From Bacillus sp. AFS073361 (lineage in GTDB: Bacteria > Bacillota > Bacilli > Bacillales > Cytobacillaceae): a stretch of 64,000 nt of DNA. The stretch spans positions 90,623 through 154,622 of the forward strand of contig NZ_NUZU01000028.1 of NCBI RefSeq assembly GCF_002567005.1, read 5' to 3'. The stretch's first letter is position 1; each line of letters begins with the position of its first letter. Below, piece by piece: positions 52,629-61,560 of this stretch. The notes beneath the pieces were generated by a model, which was not told where the DNA came from, ran no database searches, and saw nothing but the letters and a program-made list of their open reading frames with translations. A program made the position numbers and the translations under genes.

Positions 52629-53141
52629 TTAAGCACTTTGGGGAAATTGTTCTTTGTCTGTTTTTTTTAATAATACTCTTCTCAACAATGGTATGGACCA
52701 GCGATCCAATCCAATTCTTCCAGCATTTATTCCAGCGATTAAAATAAACATTCCTAGTAAAACCATTTGAGGATTTGTACTGGTTGTTCCAGAGAACATA
52801 TAAGCAAAGTTCATAGTAAGACCCATAAGAATAGAAAATGACGTGAAAATACCCAAAATTAATCCGAGACCTACTAAAAATTCGCCCCAAGGAACTAATA
52901 TATTAAAAAGATCGACGTATGGTAATGCTACATCTTTTAAAAAATTCCCCCACCAAGGTTGAACAGCAGGGTGTTCACCAGACATATTTTTTATTGCTCC
53001 AAACATAAAGCCGCTGGCATCAAATTTTCCACTAGAGATTTTTCCCCAACCAGCATTTAACCACTGCCAACCTAGATAGAGACGAAGAATTGTAAGCAGC
53101 GGTGATACATAACGGTTTTCCTTTAAAAATTGAATAAACAT
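52629..53141 (-). CDS. DoxX-family membrane protein, Fur-boxed
   Basis: This 170-residue membrane protein has four helices and DoxX motifs: LRLYLGWQWLNAGWGKI near residue 20, FDASGFMFGAIKN, and LVPWGEFLVGLGLILG. DoxX proteins have been linked to redox balance and thiol stress in some bacteria. ATG 53141 (minus) follows GGAGGG. Two or three overlapping Fur boxes lie 20-60 bases upstream, so it is probably iron- or manganese-regulated. A paralogue begins at 63828 near the right edge. Confidence 0.85.
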   Translation of the reverse strand: MFIQFLKENRYVSPLLTILRLYLGWQWLNAGWGKISSGKFDASGFMFGAIKNMSGEHPAVQPWWGNFLKDVALPYVDLFNILVPWGEFLVGLGLILGIFTSFSILMGLTMNFAYMFSGTTSTNPQMVLLGMFILIAGINAGRIGLDRWSIPLLRRVLLKKTDKEQFPQSA

Positions 53142-53161
53142 AATACCCTCCTCCAAATAAT

Positions 53162-53198
53162 TGATAATTATTATCAATGATAACGATTATCATTATCG
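53162..53198 (-). promoter_or_regulatory. tandem Fur boxes upstream of doxX
   Basis: TGATAATTATTATCA (53162-53176) is a perfect Fur box. TGATAACGATTATCA (53178-53192) is a near-perfect second box, and CGATTATCATTATCG (53184-53198) overlaps it. They lie just upstream of the minus-strand doxX gene. Confidence 0.85.
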
Positions 53199-53395
53199 TT
53201 TAAACAAATGTCTTAGTCAACAAGAGAAAAGTACTAAGTTTCTTCGATAGGATAGATCAAATATCCCTATTAATGGATATGACTCGAATGTATTAGCAAA
53301 ATAAATAATCAAAACTGCTAATCGTTCACCTTGAAAAAATGTAAAATAAGGAAGTGATTCATGGGTAAAAATAAATGAATGAAAGGGGGATGTGT

Positions 53396-53821
53396 ATGGA
53401 CTTATCAATAAACTGGAAAGGGAAAATGGCTTTTTCGGGGGTCTCCCCAACCGGGCATGAATTTATTATGGATGCAGCACCTGAAGTTGGCGGGGAGAAT
53501 TCAGGTCCAAGGCCGACGGAACTGCTGTTGCAGGCGGTTGCTGGCTGCACGGGGATTGATATTATCTCAATCCTGAACAAAATGCGCCTTGAGCCTTCCG
53601 CATTTCAAATGGATGTCAAAGGAGAACGGGCCGAGGAGCATCCGAAGCGTTTTACGACGATTAATATTCATTATGCGTTAGACGGAGAGCTGCCTGAAGA
53701 TAAGGTGGTCCGGGCGATACAATTGTCGAAAGACAAATACTGTTCCGTCTCCCATTCCTTAAATGCAGAGATCACCGTAAGCTATTCGATCAATGGGGTT
53801 AAAGGGGAAAAGGCGATATAA
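53396..53821 (+). CDS. OsmC-family peroxide-reducing protein
   Basis: This 141-residue protein has the OsmC fold signatures: GPRPTELLLQAVAGCTGIDI with the peroxidatic Cys and KDKYCSVSHSL with the resolving Cys. Such proteins reduce organic hydroperoxides or bind small redox cofactors. ATG 53396 is preferred, seven bases after AAAGGGGG; ATGs at 53375 and 53390 overlap the ribosome site. It is a single gene divergent from doxX across a promoter region with the Fur boxes. Confidence 0.88.
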   Translation: MDLSINWKGKMAFSGVSPTGHEFIMDAAPEVGGENSGPRPTELLLQAVAGCTGIDIISILNKMRLEPSAFQMDVKGERAEEHPKRFTTINIHYALDGELPEDKVVRAIQLSKDKYCSVSHSLNAEITVSYSINGVKGEKAI

Positions 53822-53829
53822 CATAAAAT

Positions 53830-53865
53830 AAGAAGTAACAGCTAATTGGTTGTTACTTCTTATTC
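53830..53865. terminator. bidirectional terminator between osmC-like and Nudix genes
   Basis: AAGAAGTAACA / TGTTACTTCTT (53830-53840 and 53851-53861) with A/T-rich flanks on both sides serves both convergent genes. Confidence 0.75.
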
Positions 53866-53876
53866 AGAATAATTAA

Positions 53877-54410
53877 TTACCGATTATCCGTAATCAACAT
53901 ATATCTCAATACCGCAGCAAGTCCAGCGCCATGCTTGAATTCGCCTTTTTCAATTAAAGTCTTCACTTCGTGCATCGTCAATTTATGTAATTCGATTTGT
54001 TCGCTGCTTTCCAGTCGTTGCTCGACAGCGTGAAGGCCGGTAGCTGCGAATAAATAAATTTCCTCGCTGGTAGAGCCAGGTGACGGATAAAAACTGCCTA
54101 AATCGAGCCAATAGTCAGCTGTATTGCCAGTCTCTTCTTCCAATTCTCTTTTCGCCGTATCGATGGGAGCATCGCTTTCGTTGTCAATCATTCCAGCAGG
54201 AAGTTCCCATTCCCAGCTTTTAATCGCATGGCGGTATTGTTTTAAACAAATGATTTCCTTATCCGCTGTGATGGGGAGGATACAGACGCCCTTTGCAAAA
54301 TCTAAATAGGAAAAATTCCTTTCCTCTCCGTTTGGGACAATGACCTTTTCAATCACTACCCCAAAACGATCCACTTGTTCTTTTCTTGAACTATTAATCT
54401 TCCAAACCAT
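53877..54410 (-). CDS. Nudix hydrolase (ADP-ribose pyrophosphatase-like)
   Basis: This 177-residue Nudix protein has the catalytic helix KRELEEETG after AGMIDNESD, with one extra residue in the loop compared with the standard Nudix box. The upstream WELPAG is typical of ADP-ribose or sugar-nucleotide diphosphatases. It would hydrolyse ADP-ribose or another nucleoside diphosphate derivative to monophosphates. It is monocistronic, convergent with the OsmC-like gene. The start ATG 54410 follows GGAAG with almost no gap. Confidence 0.82.
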   Translation of the reverse strand: MVWKINSSRKEQVDRFGVVIEKVIVPNGEERNFSYLDFAKGVCILPITADKEIICLKQYRHAIKSWEWELPAGMIDNESDAPIDTAKRELEEETGNTADYWLDLGSFYPSPGSTSEEIYLFAATGLHAVEQRLESSEQIELHKLTMHEVKTLIEKGEFKHGAGLAAVLRYMLITDNR

Positions 54411-54557
54411 CTTCCTTCATCCCAACCTTTCATGAACATAAACCTATTGTACACTCTTTTTGGAAATTGGCTAATTCCAGCTGGGTATGGATATTTATGA
54501 CATTATTTGTAAACACTAGCTGAGACATATGTTTTTTGAAGGGGGAAAGGACAACAA

Positions 54558-55322
54558 GTGAATCAAATACCTCCGTTTCGAAGGCAGCGATCATATCTTT
54601 CCCAATTTACAACGGGACAATTACATTTAAAGAATCCTTGGATTGCCGCATTCTTTTCTTTCTCATATCCCGGGTTTGGTCATATCATGCTGCATCGCTA
54701 CATGGCTGGCTATATTCTTATTCTTTGGGAGACTTTCATAAACGAACAAGCGAAAGTGAACCTTGGCATTTTATATACGTTAATAGGTGAATTTGAAAAG
54801 GCAAAAGATGTTCTGGATAATCGGTGGTTAATTCTGTATCTGGCGATTTACATGTTTGGTATTTGGGATAGCTATCGGACAACCATTGATCTCAATAAGC
54901 AGTATGTCTTGGCCGACCGCGAGGACGCGCCTATCTTAAACATAAAAATGGGAACATGGGACACGAACTTTTTAGATAAACGAAAACCTATCAATGCGTT
55001 GATCTGGTCCACTTTATTTCCTGGTCTTGGTCATCTATATCTCCATCATGTTATTACGGGGTTCTTTATTTTTGTTTATGCCGTGGCAATCACGTATTTG
55101 GGGCATATTCCACATGCCATCCATGCCTCGATGACTGGAAATTTTGCGCATGCCAAAGAAATATTAGATATGCAATGGGCTTTGTATTTTCCTTCGATTT
55201 ACTTTTTCATTATTTATGATTCTTATGCGTCTGCCATTGAGCACAACAAATTGTGTGAAAAAGAAATGTCAAAATTTCTACGGCAAAGATATCAAAGTAA
55301 AGACTTTATTTTTCCTCTATAG
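54558..55322 (+). CDS. unknown multi-pass membrane protein with duplicated PGxGHxxLH segment
   Basis: I do not recognise a named family. The 254-residue protein contains two similar halves: NPWIAAFFSFSYPGFGHIMLHRYMAGYI (about residues 26-52) and KPINALIWSTLFPGLGHLYLHHVITG (about 142-168). Each is followed by a second membrane segment and by F/A-H-AK-x-x-LD-x-xW (FEKAKDVLDNRW and FAHAKEILDMQW). This suggests an internal duplication with about four to six helices, loosely like TM2-type domains. It starts with GTG 54558 after GGGGAAAGG. It is probably co-transcribed with the next gene, four bases downstream. Confidence 0.7.
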   Translation: MNQIPPFRRQRSYLSQFTTGQLHLKNPWIAAFFSFSYPGFGHIMLHRYMAGYILILWETFINEQAKVNLGILYTLIGEFEKAKDVLDNRWLILYLAIYMFGIWDSYRTTIDLNKQYVLADREDAPILNIKMGTWDTNFLDKRKPINALIWSTLFPGLGHLYLHHVITGFFIFVYAVAITYLGHIPHAIHASMTGNFAHAKEILDMQWALYFPSIYFFIIYDSYASAIEHNKLCEKEMSKFLRQRYQSKDFIFPL

Positions 55323-55325
55323 AAA

Positions 55326-55820
55326 GTGAGTGTTAATCAGGTGTATGTCATAGCCACTTTCGAGAATTCCTTATTTATTGAGTTAGCTATCTCTGCGATC
55401 GAACAAAAGGGGATACCTAAAGAAAAGATTCTCGCTGCCCCGCTTGATAAACGTTCGGAGCCAAGGCAGTTATTTGATACGATCCACCGGGCGGATGGTT
55501 TAAGTTTGTTTGACGGTGCTGCGATGCTGGGAACTTGTTTTATGCTGCTCGGTGCGATTTACGGATATATTCTAAAATGGGGGCCGATTATTTGGGGAAT
55601 TATTGGTGCGGTCAGCGGGTTACTTTTGGGCTTTTTCATTAAAATACTCCTTGTCAAAAATAAGCAGCGAGGAGGAAAAGGCATCACAGCGGAAATTGTT
55701 TTAATAATTCGATGTGAAGAGCATCAATGGGAAACCATTGAAAAGATTTTATGGGATCATACGGCTCTTGGAATAACAAGAATACATAATGGGATTAGCC
55801 CTATACTTACCCAAAGTTAA
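55326..55820 (+). CDS. unknown small membrane protein
   Basis: This 164-residue protein has a soluble start (MYVIATFENSLFIELAISAIEQKGIPKEKILAAPLDKR), two or three central membrane helices (about residues 68-110) with a Gly-rich AIYGYIL... GAVSGLLLGFFIK pattern, and a soluble C-terminal part with IVLIIRCEEHQWETIEKILW. It is not recognised. The start could be GTG 55326 or GTG 55341; AAAGTGAGTG at 55323-55332 better fits the second. It forms a pair with the preceding gene. Confidence 0.65.
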   Translation: MSVNQVYVIATFENSLFIELAISAIEQKGIPKEKILAAPLDKRSEPRQLFDTIHRADGLSLFDGAAMLGTCFMLLGAIYGYILKWGPIIWGIIGAVSGLLLGFFIKILLVKNKQRGGKGITAEIVLIIRCEEHQWETIEKILWDHTALGITRIHNGISPILTQS

Positions 55821-55963
55821 GGAGCAAAAACACAGATTTTTTACTTATTCTCGATTATTTGTCAAGAATGTGAACTTTTTTGCACAAAGTTACCAAGTTT
55901 TCGGCATATTCCGAGGAACAATTTAGGAGTAGGTGTCATAAACAACGTGATGATAGTTAATAA

Positions 55964-55983
55964 TGTCGATATTTGATGACGAA
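55964..55983 (+). promoter_or_regulatory. possible Spo0A boxes upstream of the Spo0E-like gene
   Basis: TGTCGAT (55964-55970) and TGACGAA (55977-55983) resemble the 0A box TGNCGAA and lie 75-90 bases before the Spo0E-like start. They are short motifs, so chance is possible. Confidence 0.35.
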
Positions 55984-56055
55984 AACTAGTTACTTGTAGG
56001 CGCTTTCAATTGATAAACTTTTAAGTACATAGTTCATATATTAAGGAGTTTAGTG

Positions 56056-56223
56056 ATGATGAATAACGATGATCTTTTTGTACAAATCGAAAATTTGAGA
56101 AATAAAATGATAGGAGTGGGGCTATCGGAAGGTTTAAATTCAGTGGAAACTGTAAAGCTAAGCGAAAGACTTGATAAGTTAATTAACTTACAAATGGGGT
56201 TATTTACGAAGATTTCTGCTTGA
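56056..56223 (+). CDS. Spo0E-like sporulation regulatory phosphatase (55 aa)
   Basis: This short gene has AAGGAG eight bases before ATG 56056 (or ATG 56059). The protein MMNNDDLFVQIENLRNKMIG is followed by GLNSVETVKLSERLDKLINLQMG. It has the two-helix layout and SxxLDxLI-type signature of Spo0E-like aspartyl-phosphate phosphatases (S-E-R-L-D here), which remove phosphate from Spo0A~P and so delay sporulation. Length fits the family. A strong terminator follows 60 bases later, so it is monocistronic. Spo0E members are small and often overlooked; the motif match is good. Confidence 0.8.
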   Translation: MMNNDDLFVQIENLRNKMIGVGLSEGLNSVETVKLSERLDKLINLQMGLFTKISA

Positions 56224-56284
56224 GTAATTATTTTGGGTTTAGCTAATACTATGAAAGCAACTAGAATCATAACCATATCCCAGT

Positions 56285-56332
56285 AAAAAAAGCGTACAAG
56301 TCCTCTCTGTAGGGGTCTTGTACGCTTTTTTT
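56285..56332 (+). terminator. terminator after the Spo0E-like gene
   Basis: A 14-bp stem AAAAAGCGTACAAG / CTTGTACGCTTTTT (56287-56300 and 56317-56330) is followed by T residues. Confidence 0.92.
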
Positions 56333-56463
56333 ACTTAGATCTACTAATGCGGGTCCTACATAGGATAAGGCTGCAAGAATTTAATGTTATTCCTATTCTA
56401 TCCTGATCTTATTTCTTGCTATAATAGGTAAATGATGTAAATGGGGGAGGGGGTTGTTAACGT

Positions 56464-57105
56464 ATGAAAATAAAGGTCATCATCGCAGATGATAACTCAT
56501 TTATTCGGGAAGGCCTGAAAATTATTTTATCTACATACGAAGAATTTACCGTGCTCGACACCGTGAGTGATGGAAAAGAGGCAGTCGATTACTGTCTCGC
56601 CCATGAAGTCGATCTTGCCTTGCTTGATGTTCGCATGCCCAATATGAACGGAGTGGAAGCAACGAAGCTGATTGCCGAGCAAACAAGCACTAAGCCGATT
56701 ATTTTAACGACCTTTGATGATGATGAATATATTCTTGAAGCCATTAAAAATGGGGCAAAAGGCTATTTGTTAAAAAATAATGATCCCGAACAAATCCGGG
56801 ATGCATTGAAGAGTGTGTTCCACGGAAACAGCATTCTTCAGGATGCCATTTTTGAAAAAATAAAATCCAATTTGTCTCCGGTCAATAATGGAGCTGAAAC
56901 AAAGATTGACCTCACCCAGTTTACCGAGCGGGAACGTGATATCCTCTCATTAATTGCGAAGGGATATTCCAATAAAGCCATCTCTAAGGAATTATTTATC
57001 TCAGAAGGGACAGTCGCGAATTACATCACGTCGATTTTAGGAAAGACGGGTCTAGAGCACCGCACTCAAATCGCGATTTACTACCTCACCGGGAAAATCG
57101 ATTAA
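56464..57105 (+). CDS. NarL/LuxR-type response regulator
   Basis: A receiver domain with phosphorylated Asp55 (ALLDVRMPNMNG), a conserved Thr (ILTTFDDDEY) and Lys (YLLKNND) is followed by a C-terminal LuxR helix-turn-helix (TERERDILSLIAKGYSNKAISKELFISEGTVANYITSIL). It is the partner of the histidine kinase encoded one base downstream and likely regulates the ABC transporter genes after it. GGGGGAGGGGG precedes ATG 56464. Confidence 0.93.
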   Translation: MKIKVIIADDNSFIREGLKIILSTYEEFTVLDTVSDGKEAVDYCLAHEVDLALLDVRMPNMNGVEATKLIAEQTSTKPIILTTFDDDEYILEAIKNGAKGYLLKNNDPEQIRDALKSVFHGNSILQDAIFEKIKSNLSPVNNGAETKIDLTQFTERERDILSLIAKGYSNKAISKELFISEGTVANYITSILGKTGLEHRTQIAIYYLTGKID

Positions 57106-57106
57106 G

Positions 57107-58213
57107 ATGGAAATTTGGATAATTATTACGAAGATGATTTTGCTTGTATATATCGCGATTCAATGTGCGCAGGTCAATGTCATCCATATCTCCTGGGTGG
57201 TTCTTGCGTTTTTGGTTTATTTTTGCGCCAATATCACACTCTATCTTTTTAAAAGTCATACCGTTAAAAAGGTTCTGCATGTCCTGTCCATTGGTATTTT
57301 GACAGTGGCTTATCTAATCGTAAATCCTTTGTTTTATTTGCTGTTGCCACTTACGATTATCGAGCTGGCGGCCAGTTTTATCGATAAGAAACTTGCGGTT
57401 TTATTGTTATCATTGCTTCCCGTCCTCTATATGAAAGCGTGGCTGCAGCCTATTTATGGCTTAGCCGCTTGTCTTTCATTTATGATTTTTTCAATCACGT
57501 CCATTTATGGAGAGAAACTAGTGAAAAATGAAGCGCAAAAGGATGAGATGCGAAAGCAGCTCCAGAAACTAACCAAACATATTCATGAAAATAGCGAATA
57601 CATCCGCCAGTCAGAATACACCTTTAAATTAGAGGAGCGCAATCGAATTTCACAAGAAATCCATGATAAAATTGGCCACTCGATGACGGGTGCTCTTTTT
57701 CAAATGGAAGCGGCAAAACGGCTGGTGGAAACAGATCAACATAAAGCCACCGAGCTCCTCCAAAATGCCATCAATATTTCCAAAGAGGGGATTGAAAACA
57801 TCCGCCTGACCTTAAAAAATATGAAACCGCCGACAGAACAGGTGGGGATTCACCGCTTGAAGTTGCTGGTAGATGATTTCAATGCCAAACAGACAATCAA
57901 AACGGTCCTTACCCATGAAGGCAATCTCGATATCATCGCACCGATTCATTGGAAAATCATCCATGAAAATGTCACGGAGGCACTGACAAATGCGATGAAA
58001 TATTCTTATGCCACGCAAGTATCGGTCAATCTAAAGATCCTAAATAAAATGATTCGAGTCGAAGTGAAGGATAATGGAGCGGGAACGGAGATGATCAAAA
58101 AAGGTTTAGGCATTATTGGGATGGAAGAGCGGACGGCTGCCGTCAATGGAAAGATCATCGTCGATAGCACGAATGGTTTTTCCGTCACCACTCTTCTTCC
58201 GTTGGGCACATGA
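57107..58213 (+). CDS. sensor histidine kinase (HisKA_3, DesK/LiaS-like)
   Basis: The N-terminal sensor consists of about five membrane helices with almost no extracellular domain (residues 1-135). A coiled linker, the dimerisation domain with phosphorylated His186 (ERNRISQEIHDKIGHSMTG) and an ATPase domain (HENVTEALTNAMKYSYA, DNGAGTEMIKKGLGIIGM) follow. Such intramembrane-sensing kinases often react to membrane or antibiotic stress. It lies two bases after its regulator and 127 bases before an ABC transporter. A terminator-like hairpin between them may separate or attenuate transcription. Confidence 0.92.
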   Translation: MEIWIIITKMILLVYIAIQCAQVNVIHISWVVLAFLVYFCANITLYLFKSHTVKKVLHVLSIGILTVAYLIVNPLFYLLLPLTIIELAASFIDKKLAVLLLSLLPVLYMKAWLQPIYGLAACLSFMIFSITSIYGEKLVKNEAQKDEMRKQLQKLTKHIHENSEYIRQSEYTFKLEERNRISQEIHDKIGHSMTGALFQMEAAKRLVETDQHKATELLQNAINISKEGIENIRLTLKNMKPPTEQVGIHRLKLLVDDFNAKQTIKTVLTHEGNLDIIAPIHWKIIHENVTEALTNAMKYSYATQVSVNLKILNKMIRVEVKDNGAGTEMIKKGLGIIGMEERTAAVNGKIIVDSTNGFSVTTLLPLGT

Positions 58214-58260
58214 GAATCACATGAACATCTCACGCTGAAAATATGAATATTCTCATATGA

Positions 58261-58300
58261 AAAGAATGAACGATTGCACTTATGCGCGTTCATTCTTTTT
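58261..58300 (+). terminator. terminator between the kinase and ABC genes
   Basis: AAAGAATGAACG / CGTTCATTCTTT (58261-58272 and 58287-58298) is followed by TT and T-rich sequence. The ABC operon start is at 58341, so read-through or a promoter overlapping this region must drive it. Confidence 0.75.
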
Positions 58301-58340
58301 CTATATACTGGAAGCAGACAAACGAATTAGGGGTGAGAGG

Positions 58341-59279
58341 ATGAATGTTTTAGAAATTAAGAATTTAACGAAAAAATTCGCTGACTTTATTGCAGTTGAT
58401 AATATGAGTTTATCTGTGGCCGAAGGTGAAATCTTTGGTTTTCTTGGCGCCAATGGAGCTGGGAAAAGTACGACGATTAATATGATTGCGGGCCTGCTCC
58501 GCAGCAATGAAGGGACGATTAACATACTAGGTAAAAATAGTGCCAAATACAGCCGCCTGGCCAAAATGAATATTGGCATGGTTCCACAGGATCTGGCTAT
58601 TTATGAGGATATGACCGCTTATGAAAATGTGAAATTCTTTGCGGGACTTTACGGCCTGCGTGGTGCTGAACTCAATGATCGAGTCGAGGAAGCCCTTGAA
58701 TTCGTTGGTCTCCAGGATAAGCATAAAAGCTATCCGAAGAGTTTTTCGGGCGGGATGAAACGGCGCCTCAATATCGCCTGTGCGATTGCCCACCGTCCGA
58801 AGCTGATTATTATGGATGAACCAACGGTCGGGATTGACCCCCAATCCAGGAACTATATTCTTACGTCGGTCCGTAAGTTAAACGAAATGGGCTGTACGAT
58901 CATTTACACGAGCCACTATATGGAAGAAGTCGAAGAGATTTGCTCGCGGATTGCGATTATTGATCATGGAAAAATCATTGCCGAAGGAACGAAGGAGCAG
59001 CTGAAATCGATTATTACCAATACGAAGGACGTTTGGATTGAGGTCAAATCGACGGAAAAAGTGGACCTAGCGGCGATTAAAAGCATTCATGGTGTCGAAG
59101 CTGTTTCCGTGGATGAACACATGATTAAAATTAACTCCGATACCGGGGTCAATAACCTAAACAAAATCATTGAACACTTTATGAGCAGCCACATGGAAAT
59201 CCGCTCCTTACAAGAAAAAGCTCCAAACTTGGAGACGGTATTTTTAACATTAACGGGCAGAAATTTGCGTGACCAATAA
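58341..59279 (+). CDS. ABC transporter ATP-binding protein (drug/antibiotic type)
   Basis: This 312-residue ATPase has Walker [10 protein letters not shown], the signature motif [11 protein letters not shown], Walker [13 protein letters not shown] and the H-loop [10 protein letters not shown], with a C-terminal extension (about residues 215-312) like DrrA-type ATPases. ATG 58341 (GGGGTGAGAGG upstream) is preferred to the in-frame ATG at 58257, which lies in the preceding hairpin. It powers the two ABC-2 permeases encoded next. Export of a drug, peptide or lipid is likely. Confidence 0.93.
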   Translation: MNVLEIKNLTKKFADFIAVDNMSLSVAEGEIFGFLGANGAGKSTTINMIAGLLRSNEGTINILGKNSAKYSRLAKMNIGMVPQDLAIYEDMTAYENVKFFAGLYGLRGAELNDRVEEALEFVGLQDKHKSYPKSFSGGMKRRLNIACAIAHRPKLIIMDEPTVGIDPQSRNYILTSVRKLNEMGCTIIYTSHYMEEVEEICSRIAIIDHGKIIAEGTKEQLKSIITNTKDVWIEVKSTEKVDLAAIKSIHGVEAVSVDEHMIKINSDTGVNNLNKIIEHFMSSHMEIRSLQEKAPNLETVFLTLTGRNLRDQ

Positions 59280-59291
59280 GGGGGATTCACT

Positions 59292-60404
59292 TTGAATATA
59301 CTCAATATCGCCTGGAAGGGAATTAAAACAGACTTCCGGGATACCCGAACGTTGTTTTTCATGTTACTTTTTCCGATTTTATTAATGTTGGTCCTCGGAA
59401 CGGCATTGTCGAATACATTTACGACCAGTCTCATTGTCGATGATATCGATGTTTTATATAAAGATACAACGAACGGTGAGTTTTTTCCTCATTTTATTAA
59501 TGAAGTCGAAAAATCGGGGCTTCATTTTACAAAAGCAGCTGGTTCTACGGATGGCGAAAAAGAAGTTAAGCAGGGTACCTATGATGGCTATGTCGAAGTA
59601 ACGGATCAAGGAATTCAGCTCTATGTTAATAATGGAACCAGTATTGAAGGGACTATCCTTCAAGGCATGCTCGCTTCGTTTGTCGATCAATACAATATCA
59701 CATCGGAGATTATAAAGGTGGCACCGGAAAAGCTGGAGAGTGCCTTTACACGTGAGAAGCCGGCGGACTTTATTAAGGAGACCTCCCTGCTTCCCGATCA
59801 GCAGCCTGGTTCCATGGATTATTATGCGATTGTAATCACGACGATGATTATTCTGTACGGGGCGATGTCTGCTAGTTCGTTAATTGTGAGCGAACGTGTA
59901 CGAAAGACGGGTGACCGGCTAATCGCTTCACCGGTTTTAAAGAGTGAAATTTTCATAGGAAAAGTGCTCGGGAGTCTTGTCAGTAACAGCATTTGTATCG
60001 TTCTGGTCCTCCTTTTTAGCAAACTCATTTTCAAAGCAAATTGGGGCGATCATTTAGGCTTGGTATTCCTGGTTCTCCTAACAGAAGTGGTGTTTGCGGT
60101 CAGCATGGGGATTGGCGTTAGTTTCTTGTCAAAAACGAGTGCGGGTCCAAAAGTAATTATCATGTTATTTGTTCAATTATCGTCCTTTTTTGGCGGAGCC
60201 TATTTTAAAATTGAGAATCCTGAGGGGATTTTTAAATTAATCACTGATCTCTCACCGCTGACTTGGATGAATACAGCGGTGACGAAGATTATTTACGCGA
60301 ATGATTTTGCGGCGGCCATTCCGGCGCTCACCATCAATCTATCCGGGGCGATGCTATTCTTGCTTGTAGCGATCGTTTCATTGCAACGACGGGAGGGAAT
60401 ATAA
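59292..60404 (+). CDS. ABC-2 type transporter permease
   Basis: This 370-residue permease has one N-terminal helix, a large extracytoplasmic loop (about residues 40-175) and five C-terminal helices with SERVRKTGDRLIASPV and the LSPLTWMNTAV region. It starts with TTG 59292 after AAGGGGG. The stop overlaps the next ATG (TAATG). It probably pairs with the following permease. Confidence 0.88.
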   Translation: MNILNIAWKGIKTDFRDTRTLFFMLLFPILLMLVLGTALSNTFTTSLIVDDIDVLYKDTTNGEFFPHFINEVEKSGLHFTKAAGSTDGEKEVKQGTYDGYVEVTDQGIQLYVNNGTSIEGTILQGMLASFVDQYNITSEIIKVAPEKLESAFTREKPADFIKETSLLPDQQPGSMDYYAIVITTMIILYGAMSASSLIVSERVRKTGDRLIASPVLKSEIFIGKVLGSLVSNSICIVLVLLFSKLIFKANWGDHLGLVFLVLLTEVVFAVSMGIGVSFLSKTSAGPKVIIMLFVQLSSFFGGAYFKIENPEGIFKLITDLSPLTWMNTAVTKIIYANDFAAAIPALTINLSGAMLFLLVAIVSLQRREGI

Positions 60405-61549
60405 TGAAGGATATCCTCTGGTTAATTCAGAACACACTCCGTGTAACGTTTCGGAAAAAGAAAAACATTATTATGTACCTGTGTATGCCGTTAATTGGGA
60501 TCCTCGTTGCCCTGCTCGTCTATGGCGGTGATCAAAAAACAATCCTGCATGTAGGGATTGTTCAAGAGGACAAAAGCGTGATCACTGCAGATACCATCGG
60601 CTTTTTAAAGGGATTGGAGAATGTCGAGATTTCTATGATTGCTGCTGGGCAAGTCCAGGATAAAATCTCTTCTGGGAAATTAGATAGTGTGATTACCTTT
60701 GAAAAAGGGTATGCAGACAGTGTCTTAGCAGGGAAGCCTGACCATATCGAATTGACCTCCATCAAGGGGGCAGCCATTACCGCTTACGTGAAATCGTATT
60801 TGCATCAGTATATCGATAATATCGCGACGATCAGTTATGTGGCGGGAGGAAATCAACAAAAGTTTGAGCAGATGTATAGCGATTTTCAGCAGACGAACTA
60901 TAAGCTCACGACTCATTCTCTAGAAGACGGTTCGAAAAATAAGAATATGACCAACCAAACAATTGGCTTCTTGATCATGATCATGTTAATGTCAGCCGGG
61001 AATATGGCGGAAATCATTCTGTTGGAAAAAGAAAGCCGCACCTATTTTCGATTATTATCGACACCGATTAATGCGCGGAAATACATTTTCTCCAATATTG
61101 TGGTCAACATGATTGTAATGACGATCCAGGTGGTTATTACGTTAACCATCATGAAAGGCGTCTTTCATATTGGCATGAACATGTCGTTTTGGTCCGCGGC
61201 CTGTGTGATGTTACTGTTTTCATTAATATCAGTCGGGATCTCTTTAGTGATTGTTTCTTTTTCTAACAGCCGCAGTGCCGCTGGTGCTTTACAAAATTTA
61301 ATTATCACACCGACTGTCATGCTTTCCGGCTGTTTCTGGCCGGTGGAAGTAATGCCGAAATCCCTGCAAAAAATTGCTGATTTCCTGCCGCAGCGCTGGA
61401 CCTTGGATACGTTAACAAAGCTGCAGGAAGGAAATGCGATGAGCGGCCTGTATATGAATTTCATTATCCTATTTGCCTTTGCCGCCGCCTTTTTCTTGAT
61501 TGCGATTTATCGGTTTAGTAGAAATAATACGACACAGAATTTTGTCTAA
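60404..61549 (+). CDS. ABC-2 type transporter permease
   Basis: This 381-residue paralogue of the preceding permease has the same layout: one N-terminal helix, a long extracytoplasmic loop (about 40-180) and a C-terminal membrane domain with EKESRTYFRLLSTPINARKYI and FLPQRWTLDTLTKL. ATG 60404 overlaps the previous stop. A heterodimeric exporter with the ATPase encoded at 58341 is likely. A repeat element separates its stop from the operon terminator. Confidence 0.88.
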   Translation: MKDILWLIQNTLRVTFRKKKNIIMYLCMPLIGILVALLVYGGDQKTILHVGIVQEDKSVITADTIGFLKGLENVEISMIAAGQVQDKISSGKLDSVITFEKGYADSVLAGKPDHIELTSIKGAAITAYVKSYLHQYIDNIATISYVAGGNQQKFEQMYSDFQQTNYKLTTHSLEDGSKNKNMTNQTIGFLIMIMLMSAGNMAEIILLEKESRTYFRLLSTPINARKYIFSNIVVNMIVMTIQVVITLTIMKGVFHIGMNMSFWSAACVMLLFSLISVGISLVIVSFSNSRSAAGALQNLIITPTVMLSGCFWPVEVMPKSLQKIADFLPQRWTLDTLTKLQEGNAMSGLYMNFIILFAFAAAFFLIAIYRFSRNNTTQNFV

Positions 61550-61560
61550 AACGTTTAGAA

